48,419 nt of DNA from Bacillus sp. (in: firmicutes) (lineage in GTDB: Bacteria > Bacillota > Bacilli > Bacillales > Cytobacillaceae): positions 1 through 48,419 of the forward strand of contig JAPSHL010000002.1 of NCBI GenBank assembly GCA_031179905.1, written 5' to 3'. The notes under the pieces are model-generated. The model had not been told where the DNA came from and did not search any database. It saw only the letters and a program-made list of their open reading frames with translations. Both the position numbers and the translations under genes were made by a program. Shown in pieces: positions 1 through 9,357 of this stretch (its first letter is position 1; the number at the start of each line of letters is the position of its first letter).

Positions 1-632
1 TTTTTACAATCCAAAATTCTCATTGGATTTTTTTCAAGACGGTTTTGGCAGTCCGTACAGAATTCGCCGATGCTTGGCTTAAAGTGGTTGATAAGGGCAT
101 CTCTGTGTGCGAGTCTGCTATCCTTGTCTCCAAGACTGTTTACAACGAGCTTCAGCTTTGAAAGCCCTAGTGATTCATATACTGTAAATGCAAGTGCCAT
201 AACTTCTGCATCAATTGCTGGATCCTTGCTGCCGATTGCCTCTACACCAAACTGAACAAATTGGCGGAAACGGCCTGCTTGAGGACGCTCATAACGGAAC
301 ATTTGACCTAAATAGAATAGTTTAACTGGCTGTGTTGGCAATCCGAACATTTTGTTCTCGACAAAGGAGCGAACAACAGAAGCAGTGCCTTCTGGTCTTA
401 ATGTCAGGCTTCTTTCTCCTCTATCTTCAAATGTGTACATTTCCTTTGTGACGATATCTGTCGTATCTCCTACACTGCGCAGAAACAGCTCTGTGTGTTC
501 AAAAATAGGTGTTCTTATTTCACTATATTGAAATCTGTCGCAAAGCTCTTTAATACGTTTTTCAATATATTGCCATTTTTCCACTGTGCCTGGCAGAATA
601 TCTTGCGTTCCTCTTGGAATATTTATTTGCAT
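1..632 (-). CDS. hisS: Histidyl-tRNA synthetase, N-terminal part (cut by window edge)
   Basis: Class II aminoacyl-tRNA synthetase that charges tRNA-His. About 210 N-terminal codons are present; the rest lies beyond the left edge. The protein begins [15 protein letters not shown], the usual HisS opening (motif 1 region follows). The ATG at 632 has the ribosome binding site AGGAGG eight bases upstream. It is preceded by a T-box leader and a sigma-A promoter (separate entries), so expression should respond to uncharged tRNA. In Bacillus relatives aspS follows hisS in the same operon, which would lie outside this window. Identity is confident from the N-terminus, the leader and the neighbours. 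Confidence 0.95.
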   Translation of the reverse strand, partial: MQINIPRGTQDILPGTVEKWQYIEKRIKELCDRFQYSEIRTPIFEHTELFLRSVGDTTDIVTKEMYTFEDRGERSLTLRPEGTASVVRSFVENKMFGLPTQPVKLFYLGQMFRYERPQAGRFRQFVQFGVEAIGSKDPAIDAEVMALAFTVYESLGLSKLKLVVNSLGDKDSRLAHRDALINHFKPSIGEFCTDCQNRLEKNPMRILDCK

Positions 633-699
633 ATTTTTATCCTCCTGTTTTGGCTTATGTATCGGAATTGTAGGGGGCTGGTTACATTAAAAAAGCAAA

Positions 700-990
700 C
701 AAAAAAATCCCGCCCCTTGTATATCAAGAAATATACAAGGGACGAGATTTATATCCCGTGGTGCCACCCTAATTGAAGAACTGAAATGCATCTTCCACTT
801 TGCAGTTAACGCCTGCTAACGTTTCATACCTAGTAATGTTTTTCAAAACATTTTCAGAAGAAAACCTACGGAGTGTTCGTTCATTAAGTCATCATGCAGA
901 AATGCTTCCAGCCTATGGCATTTCCTCTCTTTTCATGTGTATCTTAACTACTTTTCTCCCTCATTGGCTTTTTTAATTTATCCCTTATTA
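700..990 (-). promoter_or_regulatory. T-box riboswitch leader of hisS
   Basis: On the minus strand the conserved T-box AGGGTGGCACCACG lies at 770-757. It is followed by a long terminator hairpin (stem CCCTTGTATAT with ATATACAAGGG, about 743-712) and a run of seven T. The alternative antiterminator pairs the T-box with the CTCGTCCCT strand. Further upstream, stem I is visible: GGGAG...AGTAGTTAAG at 960-943 pairs with CTTAATGAAC...CTCC at 888-870, and the loop contains GAACAC. The CAC at 875-873 is a histidine codon and the likely specifier. Known family behaviour: uncharged cognate tRNA stabilises the antiterminator and lets transcription continue. See the finding on the specifier and the variable T-box base. 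Confidence 0.92.
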
Positions 991-998
991 TTTTATTA

Positions 999-1027
999 AT
1001 AATAATCAGAGATGAAATGATTGTCAA
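999..1027 (-). promoter_or_regulatory. Sigma-A promoter of the hisS T-box transcript
   Basis: Perfect -35 TTGACA at 1027-1022, a 17-base spacer, and -10 TATTAT at 1004-999 on the minus strand. This places the transcription start near 992, just before stem I of the T-box leader. Confidence 0.8.
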
Positions 1028-1050
1028 TAGCCTTTTCCCTTGTCTATACT

Positions 1051-1227
1051 TTAATATCTGCCAATCTGCTTTTTCAGTTTTCTTGCTTCTCCTACAGATA
1101 ACCCAAACTCCGAAGCAAGCTCAACTGCCGTAGAGTGTGCTTCCTTTTCAATAAAATCATGAAAGTCCACACCGAGTAATTTCGAGCCTACATCATGGGT
1201 TTTTATACTTTTTTCACCAAATCTCAT
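1051..1227 (-). CDS. yrzK: Small conserved helical protein, YrzK-like
   Basis: A 58-residue protein beginning MRFGEK. The chosen ATG at 1227 has AAGGGTG six bases upstream; an in-frame GTG three codons earlier overlaps that ribosome binding site and is less likely. The C-terminal half (ELASEFGLSVGEARKLKKQ) looks like a helix-turn-helix of the sigma-70 region 4 or MerR kind, so nucleic-acid binding is possible but unproven. Its position directly upstream of hisS and divergent from the cell-wall amidase matches yrzK in Bacillus subtilis. The function is unknown; the symbol rests on position and size. Confidence 0.6.
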   Translation of the reverse strand: MRFGEKSIKTHDVGSKLLGVDFHDFIEKEAHSTAVELASEFGLSVGEARKLKKQIGRY

Positions 1228-1435
1228 TGTTTTCACCCTTTTTCTTATTAATTTTTCTTATTAATTTTTATTATTATCCCCATGAGTAAAAAATTTTTTC
1301 ATCATATGTTATATTTATTGTCTAAAATTGAAAATAAAAAGAGAAAAGTTATCAAAGGAGATTGAATCCTAAAAGAGGAATGTATTAAAATGCAAATAAC
1401 TATGTTTTTTAAGCGGAAGGAGGAAAAGCTTTCAA

Positions 1436-2974
1436 ATGATAAAGAAACAGCATATATGGCTAATTCCCATTATGATGCTTATGCTGGTTCCCGCTATCCA
1501 GGTAAAAGCAGAAAGCAGCCAATCCGTGCACTCGACGACAGTCCTTAATATAAGAGAAGGCCCAAGCCTTGAAGATCCAATTATCGGAAAAACTGAATCT
1601 GGTACTAGCTACAAAGTGCTTGCTGACAATGGGGATTGGGTGGAAATCGATATTGGAAACGGACAAGCAGGCTGGGTGGCAGCCTATTTAGTGACAAAGT
1701 CCGAGACTTCAAGTTCGGAGGACGACAATTCACAAACAGACAGCATAACAGCTACAAAAGGTACGATTTCCGAAAATGGGGTAAGAATGCGAAAAGGACC
1801 TGGAACCAATTATCAAGTTATCACGACGCTTAGCATAAACATGCCTGTAACTATCCTTTCTAATGAGGGTAACTGGACAAAAATCCATTCTGAATCAGGC
1901 ACCGGCTGGGTAAACAGCCAATACGTTGTCGATGAAAATCAAGACACTGCAGAAGCAACTGAGGTTTCATCAGCAGACAGTCAAACTGCGATAGTAGCAG
2001 AGGACGATATAAATGTTCGTGATACAGCTTCTTTAAATGGAGAAGTTATCGGTAAACTGGCAAAAGGAACTGTCATACATATAGTGGGGGAGAATGGAGA
2101 TTGGGCTAAAATCCAATTCTCCGGCAATACTGGCTGGGTTTACCAAAACTTGCTGGAGTCTGGCAGCGAAGTAGAAAAAGGCTCAAAAAAGTCAATTGAT
2201 ACATCTATTACTATCCTGCATGATGGGACAAATATACGAAGCGAGGCATCTGTCCATGCATCAGTACTGTCTATTGCAGGTGAAGGAGATTCATATAAAG
2301 CAACAGAAGAGGTAGGCGACTGGTATAAAATCGAGCTTACAGACGGTCAAGTAGGCTATGTTGCTAGTTGGATAGTCACAGAATCTGCTGAAAAGCAACC
2401 AGCCGCTGCTTCCACACAAGACAGCGGGGAAAAAGGTGATTTGAAAGGAAAAACAATCGTCATCGATCCAGGCCATGGCGGTAAAGACAGCGGAACAATC
2501 GGAGCTGTCGGCACACTGGAAAAAACACTGACGATTCGTACAGCCAACCTCCTTGCTGAAAAATTGCAGGCTGCTGGCAGCAAAGTAGTTTTCACAAGAC
2601 AAAATGATGTTTTTATTACACTGCAGGATCGTGTCAATATGAGTAGCTTCTATAAAGCAGATGCATTTATCAGCATCCATTACGACAGCATTAAAGACAG
2701 CAATGTCAGAGGGATGACAAGCTATTATTACAGCTCCTCGCAAAAGGAGCTTGCGAATGTGCTGCATGAAAGTATTATTGAAGCAACCCAAATGAAGGAT
2801 AGGGGTGTCAGAAAAAACGATTATTTTGTACTAAGAGAAAACACTCAGCCTGCAACGCTTTTAGAGCTGGGCTATTTAAGCAACCAGCAAGAAGAAGGGC
2901 TTGTATCCTCGCAAAAATACCAGGAGACTGTTTCTGCCGCTATTTATGAAGGGCTTGAAAACTATTTCCAATGA
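1436..2974 (+). CDS. yrvJ: N-acetylmuramoyl-L-alanine amidase with four SH3b domains (YrvJ-like)
   Basis: Secreted cell-wall hydrolase that cleaves the amide bond between N-acetylmuramic acid and the stem peptide. It is 512 residues: signal peptide 1-25 (cleavage after VKA), four bacterial SH3 repeats at about 31-88, 106-166, 185-243 and 257-317, each with an N(I/V)R-type core and a GW(V) end, then an amidase_3 domain at 338-510. Expected zinc ligands are visible: H347 in DPGHGG, E362 and H415 in SIHYDS; catalytic E477 sits in LLELGYLSN. The ATG at 1436 has GGAAGGAGG upstream. It is transcribed opposite to its neighbours and ends at a bidirectional terminator. SH3b domains in this family bind cell-wall peptides or glycans. 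Confidence 0.9.
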   Translation: MIKKQHIWLIPIMMLMLVPAIQVKAESSQSVHSTTVLNIREGPSLEDPIIGKTESGTSYKVLADNGDWVEIDIGNGQAGWVAAYLVTKSETSSSEDDNSQTDSITATKGTISENGVRMRKGPGTNYQVITTLSINMPVTILSNEGNWTKIHSESGTGWVNSQYVVDENQDTAEATEVSSADSQTAIVAEDDINVRDTASLNGEVIGKLAKGTVIHIVGENGDWAKIQFSGNTGWVYQNLLESGSEVEKGSKKSIDTSITILHDGTNIRSEASVHASVLSIAGEGDSYKATEEVGDWYKIELTDGQVGYVASWIVTESAEKQPAAASTQDSGEKGDLKGKTIVIDPGHGGKDSGTIGAVGTLEKTLTIRTANLLAEKLQAAGSKVVFTRQNDVFITLQDRVNMSSFYKADAFISIHYDSIKDSNVRGMTSYYYSSSQKELANVLHESIIEATQMKDRGVRKNDYFVLRENTQPATLLELGYLSNQQEEGLVSSQKYQETVSAAIYEGLENYFQ

Positions 2975-2978
2975 TAAG

Positions 2979-3008
2979 AAAAACCGTCCCATTTGGGACG
3001 GTTTTTCT
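2979..3008. terminator. Bidirectional terminator between the amidase and dtd
   Basis: Hairpin AAAAACCGTCCC / GGGACGGTTTTT with a four-base loop, flanked by A and T runs. It can serve the plus-strand amidase and the minus-strand dtd, whose stop codon abuts it. Confidence 0.85.
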
Positions 3009-3447
3009 ATTTGCTTTCAAGTATAAGGGTAACAGGGCCATCATTAACCAATGAGACATCCATCATTGCACCGAAAACACCTGTTTCGACAGGCAATCCC
3101 TTTTCCCTTAACAATATATTAAATTGATCGTATAAATTTATTGCATAATCCGGTTTGGCCGCATTCATAAAATTCGGCCGTCTCCCTTTTCGCGTATCTC
3201 CATACAGGGTAAACTGGGAAACAGACAAAATCGAGCCCTCAACATCTAATATGCTATGGTTCATTTTGCCCTCTGAGTCTTCGAAAATTCTGAGATGGGC
3301 AATTTTATCTACAAGCTTTGCGGCATCCTCGACTGTATCATCATGTGTGACTCCAACGAGCAGCATATAGCCCTTCTCGATTTGGCCAACCGTTTTTCCT
3401 TCTACTTCTACTTTAGCTTCTTTCACTCTTTGCAAAACGATACGCAC
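3007..3447 (-). CDS. dtd: D-aminoacyl-tRNA deacylase
   Basis: Removes D-amino acids (and misattached glycine) from tRNAs, a cytoplasmic translation proofreading step. The 146 residues match the family length. The hallmark SQFTLYGD lies at 77-84 and the cross-subunit Gly-Pro motif NDGPVT at 135-140 (G137-P138). The start is GTG at 3447, with AAGGAG eight bases upstream. It lies 11 bases downstream of rel on the same strand, the usual Bacillus pairing, so it is probably translated from the rel transcript and ends at the terminator at 2979-3008. Confidence 0.95.
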   Translation of the reverse strand: MRIVLQRVKEAKVEVEGKTVGQIEKGYMLLVGVTHDDTVEDAAKLVDKIAHLRIFEDSEGKMNHSILDVEGSILSVSQFTLYGDTRKGRRPNFMNAAKPDYAINLYDQFNILLREKGLPVETGVFGAMMDVSLVNDGPVTLILESK

Positions 3448-3458
3448 GCTGATTCTCC

Positions 3459-5654
3459 TTAATTCATGATTCTACGAACAGAATAGACATCAGGTATTTG
3501 TTTAATCCTCTCCACCACTTTATGGAGATGATTGACATTCAGTATGAGAATAGACATCGTAATAGTTGCCATTTTATTGCGATCAGATTTGCCTGATACG
3601 GCAGAAATATTAGTTTGCGATTCGTTAACCGCCTGAAGCACTTCATTTAAGAGTCCTCTTCTGTCATAACCGCTTATCTCAATTTCTACATTATATTCCT
3701 TCCGATCATTCAAGGCTGTTTCCCACTCAACAGGAATAAGCCTTGCCTTTGCATCCTCTGTATCAATATTAGTACAATCTGATCGATGAACAGATACGCC
3801 TCGTCCCTTTGTAATGAAGCCGACAATATCATCACCTGGCACTGGATTGCAGCAGCGTGACAGCCTAATCAGCAGGTTATCAATACCAGTTACTCTCACT
3901 CCAGAAGCGCGTTTTTTCGCACTTGGGAATGACTTTAGTTCTGCAACAGCGTTTGAGATTGTGGCAGATTGTTCCGCATCCCGTTTTCTGCGCCATTTCT
4001 CAGTAAGACGGTTTGCAACTTGGAGTGCTGTTATGCCATTGTAACCAACAGCCGCATACATATCCTCTTCACTCACAAAATTGAACTTTTCAATCACTGT
4101 TTTAATGTTATCAGGGGTAAGAATTTCTTTCAGATCGAACTCCATATTGCGGATTTCTTTCTCAACAAGCTCCTTGCCTTTTTCCACATTCTCCTCTTTG
4201 CGCTGCTTTTTGAAGAACTGCCTGATTTTATTTTTTGCTTGTGAAGTCTGGGCAATCTTAATCCAATCCTGGCTAGGTCCGTAAGAGTGCTTGCTTGTAT
4301 GGATTTCGACAATATCGCCAGTCTTTAATTTATAATCAAGTGTAACCATCTTGCCGTTAACCTTAGCACCGATCGTTTTATTCCCAATTTCAGAGTGAAT
4401 ACGGTAAGCAAAGTCAATCGGAACTGAACCTGAAGGCAGCTCAAATACATCGCCTTTTGGAGTAAACACAAAAACCATATCTGAAAACAGATCAATTTTC
4501 AAGCTTTCCATAAACTCCTCAGCATTGATGCTGTCTTCCTGGAAGTCGAGAATTTCTCTGAACCATGACAGCTTCTCCTCAAAGGAAGATCCTTCATCGA
4601 CTTTTTTTCCTTCTTTATATGCCCAGTGTGCTGCAATCCCGAACTCGGCAATTCGATGCATTTCTGTTGTGCGTATTTGCACCTCGAGAGGATCACCCTT
4701 CGGCCCAATCACTGTTGTATGCAATGATTGGTACATATTCGCTTTAGGCATTGCGATATAGTCTTTGAAACGTCCCGGCATCGGCTTCCAGCGAGTATGG
4801 ATAATTCCGAGCACTGCATAGCAGTCTTTGATGCTGTTCACGACAATGCGCACTGCCAATAGATCGTAAATTTCGTTGAACTGCTTGTTTTGAAGCACCA
4901 TCTTCCGGTATATGCTGTATATATGCTTTGGCCGGCCTGAAATGTCAGATTGAATTTTCACTTCACCTGTGCCTTCTCGTATTTCGGAAACGACTTCTTC
5001 TAAATATTGTTCACGCTCAGCGCGCTTCTTCTTCATCAGGTTAACAATTCGATAATATTGCTGTGGATTCATATAACGTAGAGCTGTATCTTCAAGCTCC
5101 CATTTAATTGTAGATATCCCTAGTCTGTGGGCTAATGGAGCGAAAATCTCAAGCGTTTCATTCGAGATGCGGCGCTGCTTCTCTGCAGGAAGATGCTTTA
5201 GCGTTCGCATGTTATGAAGTCTGTCTGCAAGCTTAATCAGGATGACTCTTATATCCTGCGCCATTGCAACAAACATTTTGCGATGGTTCTCTGCTTGCTG
5301 TTCTTCATGGGATTTATATTTTATTTTCCCTAGTTTCGTAACGCCGTCAACGAGCATGGCCACTTCATTGCTGAAGGTATCACTTATATCCTCTAAAGTG
5401 ATCTCTGTATCTTCAACAACATCATGGAGAAAACCTGCAGCAACGGTAGCCGGGTCCATCTGCAAATCAGCAAGAATACCAGCAACCTGAATTGGGTGGA
5501 TGATATATGGCTCCCCAGATTTTCTATATTGTTCACGATGAGCATTTTGTGCAAATTCATATGCTTGTTGAATGAATTCGGTATGCTCTTCGTTTAAATA
5601 TCCTTTTGTCTTATCGATGACTTGTTCGGCGGTTAACACTTGATCATTCGCCAT
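3459..5654 (-). CDS. relA: Bifunctional (p)ppGpp synthetase/hydrolase Rel
   Basis: Makes and degrades the stringent-response alarmone (p)ppGpp at the ribosome. It is 731 residues from ATG 5654, which has AAAGGTGA five bases upstream; an ATG five codons earlier overlaps that site. Domains: HD hydrolase about 35-190 (H53, H77-D78 in HDVVED), synthetase about 235-350, TGS about 390-455, helical and zinc-finger region with SRCCNPVPG, and a C-terminal ACT/RRM domain from about 655. The synthetase motif RFKD at 295-298 is the RxKD type of bifunctional enzymes rather than the ExDD of synthetase-only RelA. It lies between apt and dtd as in other bacilli. Confidence 0.97.
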   Translation of the reverse strand: MANDQVLTAEQVIDKTKGYLNEEHTEFIQQAYEFAQNAHREQYRKSGEPYIIHPIQVAGILADLQMDPATVAAGFLHDVVEDTEITLEDISDTFSNEVAMLVDGVTKLGKIKYKSHEEQQAENHRKMFVAMAQDIRVILIKLADRLHNMRTLKHLPAEKQRRISNETLEIFAPLAHRLGISTIKWELEDTALRYMNPQQYYRIVNLMKKKRAEREQYLEEVVSEIREGTGEVKIQSDISGRPKHIYSIYRKMVLQNKQFNEIYDLLAVRIVVNSIKDCYAVLGIIHTRWKPMPGRFKDYIAMPKANMYQSLHTTVIGPKGDPLEVQIRTTEMHRIAEFGIAAHWAYKEGKKVDEGSSFEEKLSWFREILDFQEDSINAEEFMESLKIDLFSDMVFVFTPKGDVFELPSGSVPIDFAYRIHSEIGNKTIGAKVNGKMVTLDYKLKTGDIVEIHTSKHSYGPSQDWIKIAQTSQAKNKIRQFFKKQRKEENVEKGKELVEKEIRNMEFDLKEILTPDNIKTVIEKFNFVSEEDMYAAVGYNGITALQVANRLTEKWRRKRDAEQSATISNAVAELKSFPSAKKRASGVRVTGIDNLLIRLSRCCNPVPGDDIVGFITKGRGVSVHRSDCTNIDTEDAKARLIPVEWETALNDRKEYNVEIEISGYDRRGLLNEVLQAVNESQTNISAVSGKSDRNKMATITMSILILNVNHLHKVVERIKQIPDVYSVRRIMN

Positions 5655-5897
5655 GTAATCACCTTTCATATTCCGAGTGTATTATTAGAATTTATCATAA
5701 TTTCGACTATTTATCTATCCCGCTATATGTTTTTCCTTATATTGCATCATGCAATTTATAATAGAATTAAAACAATTTTAGAATGATTATTTCTATTATT
5801 AAAAAAAAGAGAGAGAATGTAAAGAGAATCCATGTAATTTTTTGCAAAACAATAGAATATTTGTCGAAAATAGTCGAAGGTTCTCGACTTTTTTCAA

Positions 5898-5930
5898 TAA
5901 AAAAAGAGCGCCATTGCAGCGCTCCTTTTG
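5898..5930 (-). terminator. Intrinsic terminator after apt
   Basis: Stem GAGCGC / GCGCTC (5906-5924) followed on the minus strand by a T run. It lies just past the apt stop codon, so rel probably also has its own promoter in the 240-base gap at 5655-5897. Confidence 0.8.
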
Positions 5931-5934
5931 GTTA

Positions 5935-6447
5935 TTAATATTCCATTAATGTCAAGATATCATAGCCATCAAGGTTTTTGCGTCCTTCTAAGTAAGACAA
6001 TTCAATCAGGAACGCAATCCCTGCTACGACACCGCCCAATTCTTCTACAAGCTTGATTGTAGCATCAATTGTACCGCCTGTTGCAAGCAAGTCATCTGTA
6101 ATAAGCACTCGTTGACCTGGCTTGATTGCATCCTTGTGGATAGTCAGCACATCTTTACCGTATTCCAAACCATAAGAAACCTTAATAGTTTCTCTTGGCA
6201 GCTTTCCTTCTTTACGAACTGGCGCAAAGCCAAGTCCTAATGAATAAGCGACAGGGCAACCGATGATAAATCCGCGTGCTTCTGGTCCGACAACAATATC
6301 GATTTCTTTTTCTTTAGCGTACTCTACGATTTTGTCTGTTGCGTATTTATATGCTTCACCATTATCCATAAGTGTGGTAATATCTTTGAAACGAATGCCC
6401 GGTTTTGGCCAATCTTCCACAATTGTTACATACTGTTTTAAATCCAT
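5935..6447 (-). CDS. apt: Adenine phosphoribosyltransferase
   Basis: Purine salvage enzyme that converts adenine and PRPP to AMP and pyrophosphate in the cytoplasm. It is 170 residues, the normal length. The PRPP-binding motif [14 protein letters not shown] lies at 114-127, and the N-terminal [15 protein letters not shown] segment is typical of Apt. The ATG at 6447 has GGAGGAAG upstream and overlaps the end of recJ by 10 bases, which implies co-transcription and possible translational coupling with recJ. An intrinsic terminator follows. Confidence 0.97.
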   Translation of the reverse strand: MDLKQYVTIVEDWPKPGIRFKDITTLMDNGEAYKYATDKIVEYAKEKEIDIVVGPEARGFIIGCPVAYSLGLGFAPVRKEGKLPRETIKVSYGLEYGKDVLTIHKDAIKPGQRVLITDDLLATGGTIDATIKLVEELGGVVAGIAFLIELSYLEGRKNLDGYDILTLMEY

Positions 6448-8801
6448 TCTTGCACTTCCTCCTCATTCTTAACGGATTTCTGAAGAATAAGATCAAACCA
6501 ATTCTTTAATTGCTCATAAGACGAGTATATTAATTCATTTTCGAGCGAAAATTGTGCTTGTTTCTGTTGAAAAGAAGGAGACTCTGTTAAATCTCTTCTA
6601 TTGCTATTCTTATTCAGCGAAATAAACCCATCCTTCATTGTAACAAAATTCAGCTCAAAAAACACCTTTGACATAAAAACAATTGTTTCTTTGCTCCAGC
6701 CTTGACGTTTAGCAAGCTCTCCGCCGTATTTTTTGAGGTCAAAACCATTTTGCTTCGCAAGGAAAGCATAATACCATTTAAAATGATCCCTTGTCGGCAT
6801 GGTACTGAAAAAGTCGCTGTCTTGCTTAAAAAAGCTTGCATATATGCGCTCAGGAGCAGTACTAGCTAGCAATTGTTGGACAATTTCTTTACTGCTCGGA
6901 AAGTCTGCCAATACTAGTATGCGATTATCGGTTTGGAAGGATGCTGCATCATCAAGATTTTCAATAATTTTATAATCAGAAATTGTTTTAAGCGTTTCAG
7001 GTGTTGCGGAATCTCCTTGAAAGAAAATCCATGTTGCACCTTTTCCTGAAATGGCTGAGGCTAGCTTTTCCATATTGCGAATACCTCGATAATCGAATAG
7101 CTGCCAATGTTTTACAGCAATATCCTGTATAAACATTTGCGGCTTTTTTATATTATTCCATTCATTGATAGAAAGCTGTCCTAATACAGACACTTTTGCA
7201 CTTGGTGATATATGGTCGTATAGATCACCAATACCAAATCCAATTCCATCAAGGCTGCTGTCTCCCTGCTGAAATTGCACCTTTAAATGATTTTGGTTGG
7301 CTCCTATTTTCCTCATTGTGCCAATTTCTACTTGATCAATGACTATCCGGGGCTTTGCATTATCGACTCCAAACGGCGCAAGCAGCTGCATTTCCTCGAT
7401 TGCATTTAAATGAGCATCTTTTAAATCAATCTCCATATCAACAGTTGTCAACGGAACTAAATCATCAAGACGAAGCTGTTCAAAAGCAAGTTTATTCAAA
7501 CGCTGGCGAAGTTCATCCACATCACCTAGCGCAAGCGTCATTCCTGCTGCCATCGGGTGTCCGCCAAAATGCGGAAGAATTTCCCTGCATGTAGACAGAT
7601 TCTGATACAAATCAAAACCGACAATACTGCGCGCCGAACCTTTCGCAATCCCTTTTTCCTGGTCAAAACCAAGGACAATTGTCGGCCTGTAAAATTTCTC
7701 GACTAATCGTGAAGCCACTATGCCTACCACGCCTGGATTCCATCCCTCTTTGCCAACGATAATCACTCGGTTTTCTTCCAGTGGATATAATGACTCGACT
7801 TGTTCAATTGCCTCGTCTGTAATTTGATTCACGATTGCTTGACGTTCCTTATTTATTGCTTCCATTTCTTCTGCAAGAGATGCGGCAAGGTCTGGATCTT
7901 CTGTTAAAAGAAGCTCAACCGCAGGATCAGCACTGTCGAGCCTCCCAACAGCATTTATCCTAGGTGCAATCATAAATCCTATTGTTTCCTCATCTATCCC
8001 GTTTGCTTCTGTCTTCATCTGTTTCAGTAAAGCCTTTAAACCGATGTTAGAAGTCTGCTTCAGCTTCTTGATTCCATGTTTGGCAATAATCCGATTTTCC
8101 CCTGTCAGAGAAACAAGGTCCGCAATCGTCCCAATTGCTGCAAATTGCAGAAGATGCTCGGGCAGTTCGCCGTATAACGCATGAGCGACTTTCAAAGCAA
8201 CACCGACTCCGGCAAGCTCATGGAATGGATAATCACTGCCTTCCAACCTTGGATGGATGATTGCTAACGCGTCTGGAAGCACTGGTCCAGGCTCATGGTG
8301 GTCTGTAACGATATAGTCTATTCCAAGCTCCTTAGCAACATCTGCTTCCTTTACAGCAGCTATTCCTGTATCCACTGTAATAATCAATTTAATACCGATG
8401 TTAGCTGCATATTGGAAAGCCCCTTCATTTGGTCCATAGCCTTCTGTAAAACGATTAGGTATATAAAATTGAACATTGGCGCCCATATCCTCCAATGTTT
8501 TCATCATGACAGTCGTACTTGTTACACCGTCCGCGTCATAATCGCCAAAAATTAGGATTGGCTCTTGTCGTTCAATTGCTTCTTTTATGCGGTTTACTGC
8601 TGTATCCATGCCCTTCATCAAAAATGGGTCATGAAACTCGTCTATGCTGTATAAAAATTTTTTTGCCTTTTCAAGGCTATCATATCCTCTGTTTACGAGT
8701 AAACTTGCTACTAGAGGTGTGATTTTCAGCTGATCTGCTAGTATTGCAGCATTATTATTGTCTTTTTTTTCTGTAATCCATCTAGATTTAGGATGAAGCA
8801 T
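6438..8801 (-). CDS. recJ: Single-stranded-DNA-specific 5'-3' exonuclease RecJ
   Basis: DHH-family exonuclease acting in recombinational repair and mismatch repair. It is 787 residues, as in other bacilli, which carry a C-terminal extension. Motif I is [11 protein letters not shown] (DYDADG at 87-92), TVDTG at 142-146, the DHH triad at 167-169, and the DHHA1 motif [10 protein letters not shown] follows near 410. The ATG at 8801 has GAGGTGA upstream. The last bases overlap apt, so recJ heads a recJ-apt transcript. Confidence 0.96.
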   Translation of the reverse strand: MLHPKSRWITEKKDNNNAAILADQLKITPLVASLLVNRGYDSLEKAKKFLYSIDEFHDPFLMKGMDTAVNRIKEAIERQEPILIFGDYDADGVTSTTVMMKTLEDMGANVQFYIPNRFTEGYGPNEGAFQYAANIGIKLIITVDTGIAAVKEADVAKELGIDYIVTDHHEPGPVLPDALAIIHPRLEGSDYPFHELAGVGVALKVAHALYGELPEHLLQFAAIGTIADLVSLTGENRIIAKHGIKKLKQTSNIGLKALLKQMKTEANGIDEETIGFMIAPRINAVGRLDSADPAVELLLTEDPDLAASLAEEMEAINKERQAIVNQITDEAIEQVESLYPLEENRVIIVGKEGWNPGVVGIVASRLVEKFYRPTIVLGFDQEKGIAKGSARSIVGFDLYQNLSTCREILPHFGGHPMAAGMTLALGDVDELRQRLNKLAFEQLRLDDLVPLTTVDMEIDLKDAHLNAIEEMQLLAPFGVDNAKPRIVIDQVEIGTMRKIGANQNHLKVQFQQGDSSLDGIGFGIGDLYDHISPSAKVSVLGQLSINEWNNIKKPQMFIQDIAVKHWQLFDYRGIRNMEKLASAISGKGATWIFFQGDSATPETLKTISDYKIIENLDDAASFQTDNRILVLADFPSSKEIVQQLLASTAPERIYASFFKQDSDFFSTMPTRDHFKWYYAFLAKQNGFDLKKYGGELAKRQGWSKETIVFMSKVFFELNFVTMKDGFISLNKNSNRRDLTESPSFQQKQAQFSLENELIYSSYEQLKNWFDLILQKSVKNEEEVQEWI

Positions 8802-8885
8802 CTTATCACCTCAATCTATCATTATACAAGTATGAGTTATTCCTTTCAATGTTTGATAGTGGAAGAAGCTGATGAGATTTCATAT

Positions 8886-8920
8886 AAAAAAGCTTATGCA
8901 TGCGTTGGCATAAGCTTTTC
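8886..8920 (-). terminator. Terminator after yrvD
   Basis: Stem AAAAGCTTATGC / GCATAAGCTTTT with a short loop and a trailing T run on the minus strand, between the yrvD stop and the recJ start. Confidence 0.75.
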
Positions 8921-8930
8921 ATTATAACGG

Positions 8931-9254
8931 TCATTTTGTTGGAGCAGAAATTGGATCTGCTTGTTCTATACTGCCAGGCTGTATTGGTTCAAGCTCCTGA
9001 ATGCGTATTTTAAGTGCCTCGTTTTCCTTTTTAGCCGTCTTCCATTTTCTTTGGAGTGAATATATTTTTATCAAGCCTGCAGAGCCAATCATAAGCCCTC
9101 CAAGCAATACGGAAATCAAGATAACGAGGATGAGAGGCCACTTTCCGGTTCCAAACAGATAGTTCACTGTAACAGAATCAACATTTATTACAGCAAAAAC
9201 AGCTACTATAAGTGCAAAAATAATTCCAAATAATAAGTTCCATTGTACTTTCAT
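8931..9254 (-). CDS. yrvD: LapA-domain membrane protein (YrvD-like)
   Basis: A 107-residue protein with two membrane helices (about 6-27 and 40-63) followed by a charged coiled-coil segment (about 67-90). This is the arrangement of the LapA (lipopolysaccharide assembly protein A) domain family; in Firmicutes, which lack LPS, its role is not established. The ATG at 9254 has GGAGGTG upstream. It lies between secDF and recJ, as yrvD does in B. subtilis, although the adjacent yrvC is missing here. Confidence 0.75.
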   Translation of the reverse strand: MKVQWNLLFGIIFALIVAVFAVINVDSVTVNYLFGTGKWPLILVILISVLLGGLMIGSAGLIKIYSLQRKWKTAKKENEALKIRIQELEPIQPGSIEQADPISAPTK

Positions 9255-9315
9255 AAGACACCTCCAAAAATAAGTCCTTGTCTATAACTTTCCCTTAAGA
9301 TGCAGGTAATAAACT

Positions 9316-9351
9316 AAAAGACAGAACCTTAAATTAAGGTCCTGTCTTTAG
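9316..9351 (-). terminator. Terminator after secDF
   Basis: Long hairpin AAAGACAGGACCTTAA / TTAAGGTTCTGTCTTT (one G-T pair) immediately past the secDF stop, with T-rich sequence following on the minus strand. Confidence 0.75.
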
Positions 9352-9357
9352 TCTTTC

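Noticed and set aside
495-776. 93-codon plus-strand frame covering the hisS start and T-box
   Set aside because: It is antisense to the hisS N-terminus and the terminator/T-box, whose structures explain the sequence.
2291-2791. 166-codon minus-strand frame inside the amidase gene
   Set aside because: It lies antisense to the conserved SH3b and amidase_3 domains, is cysteine-rich and low in conserved character, and has no start signal.
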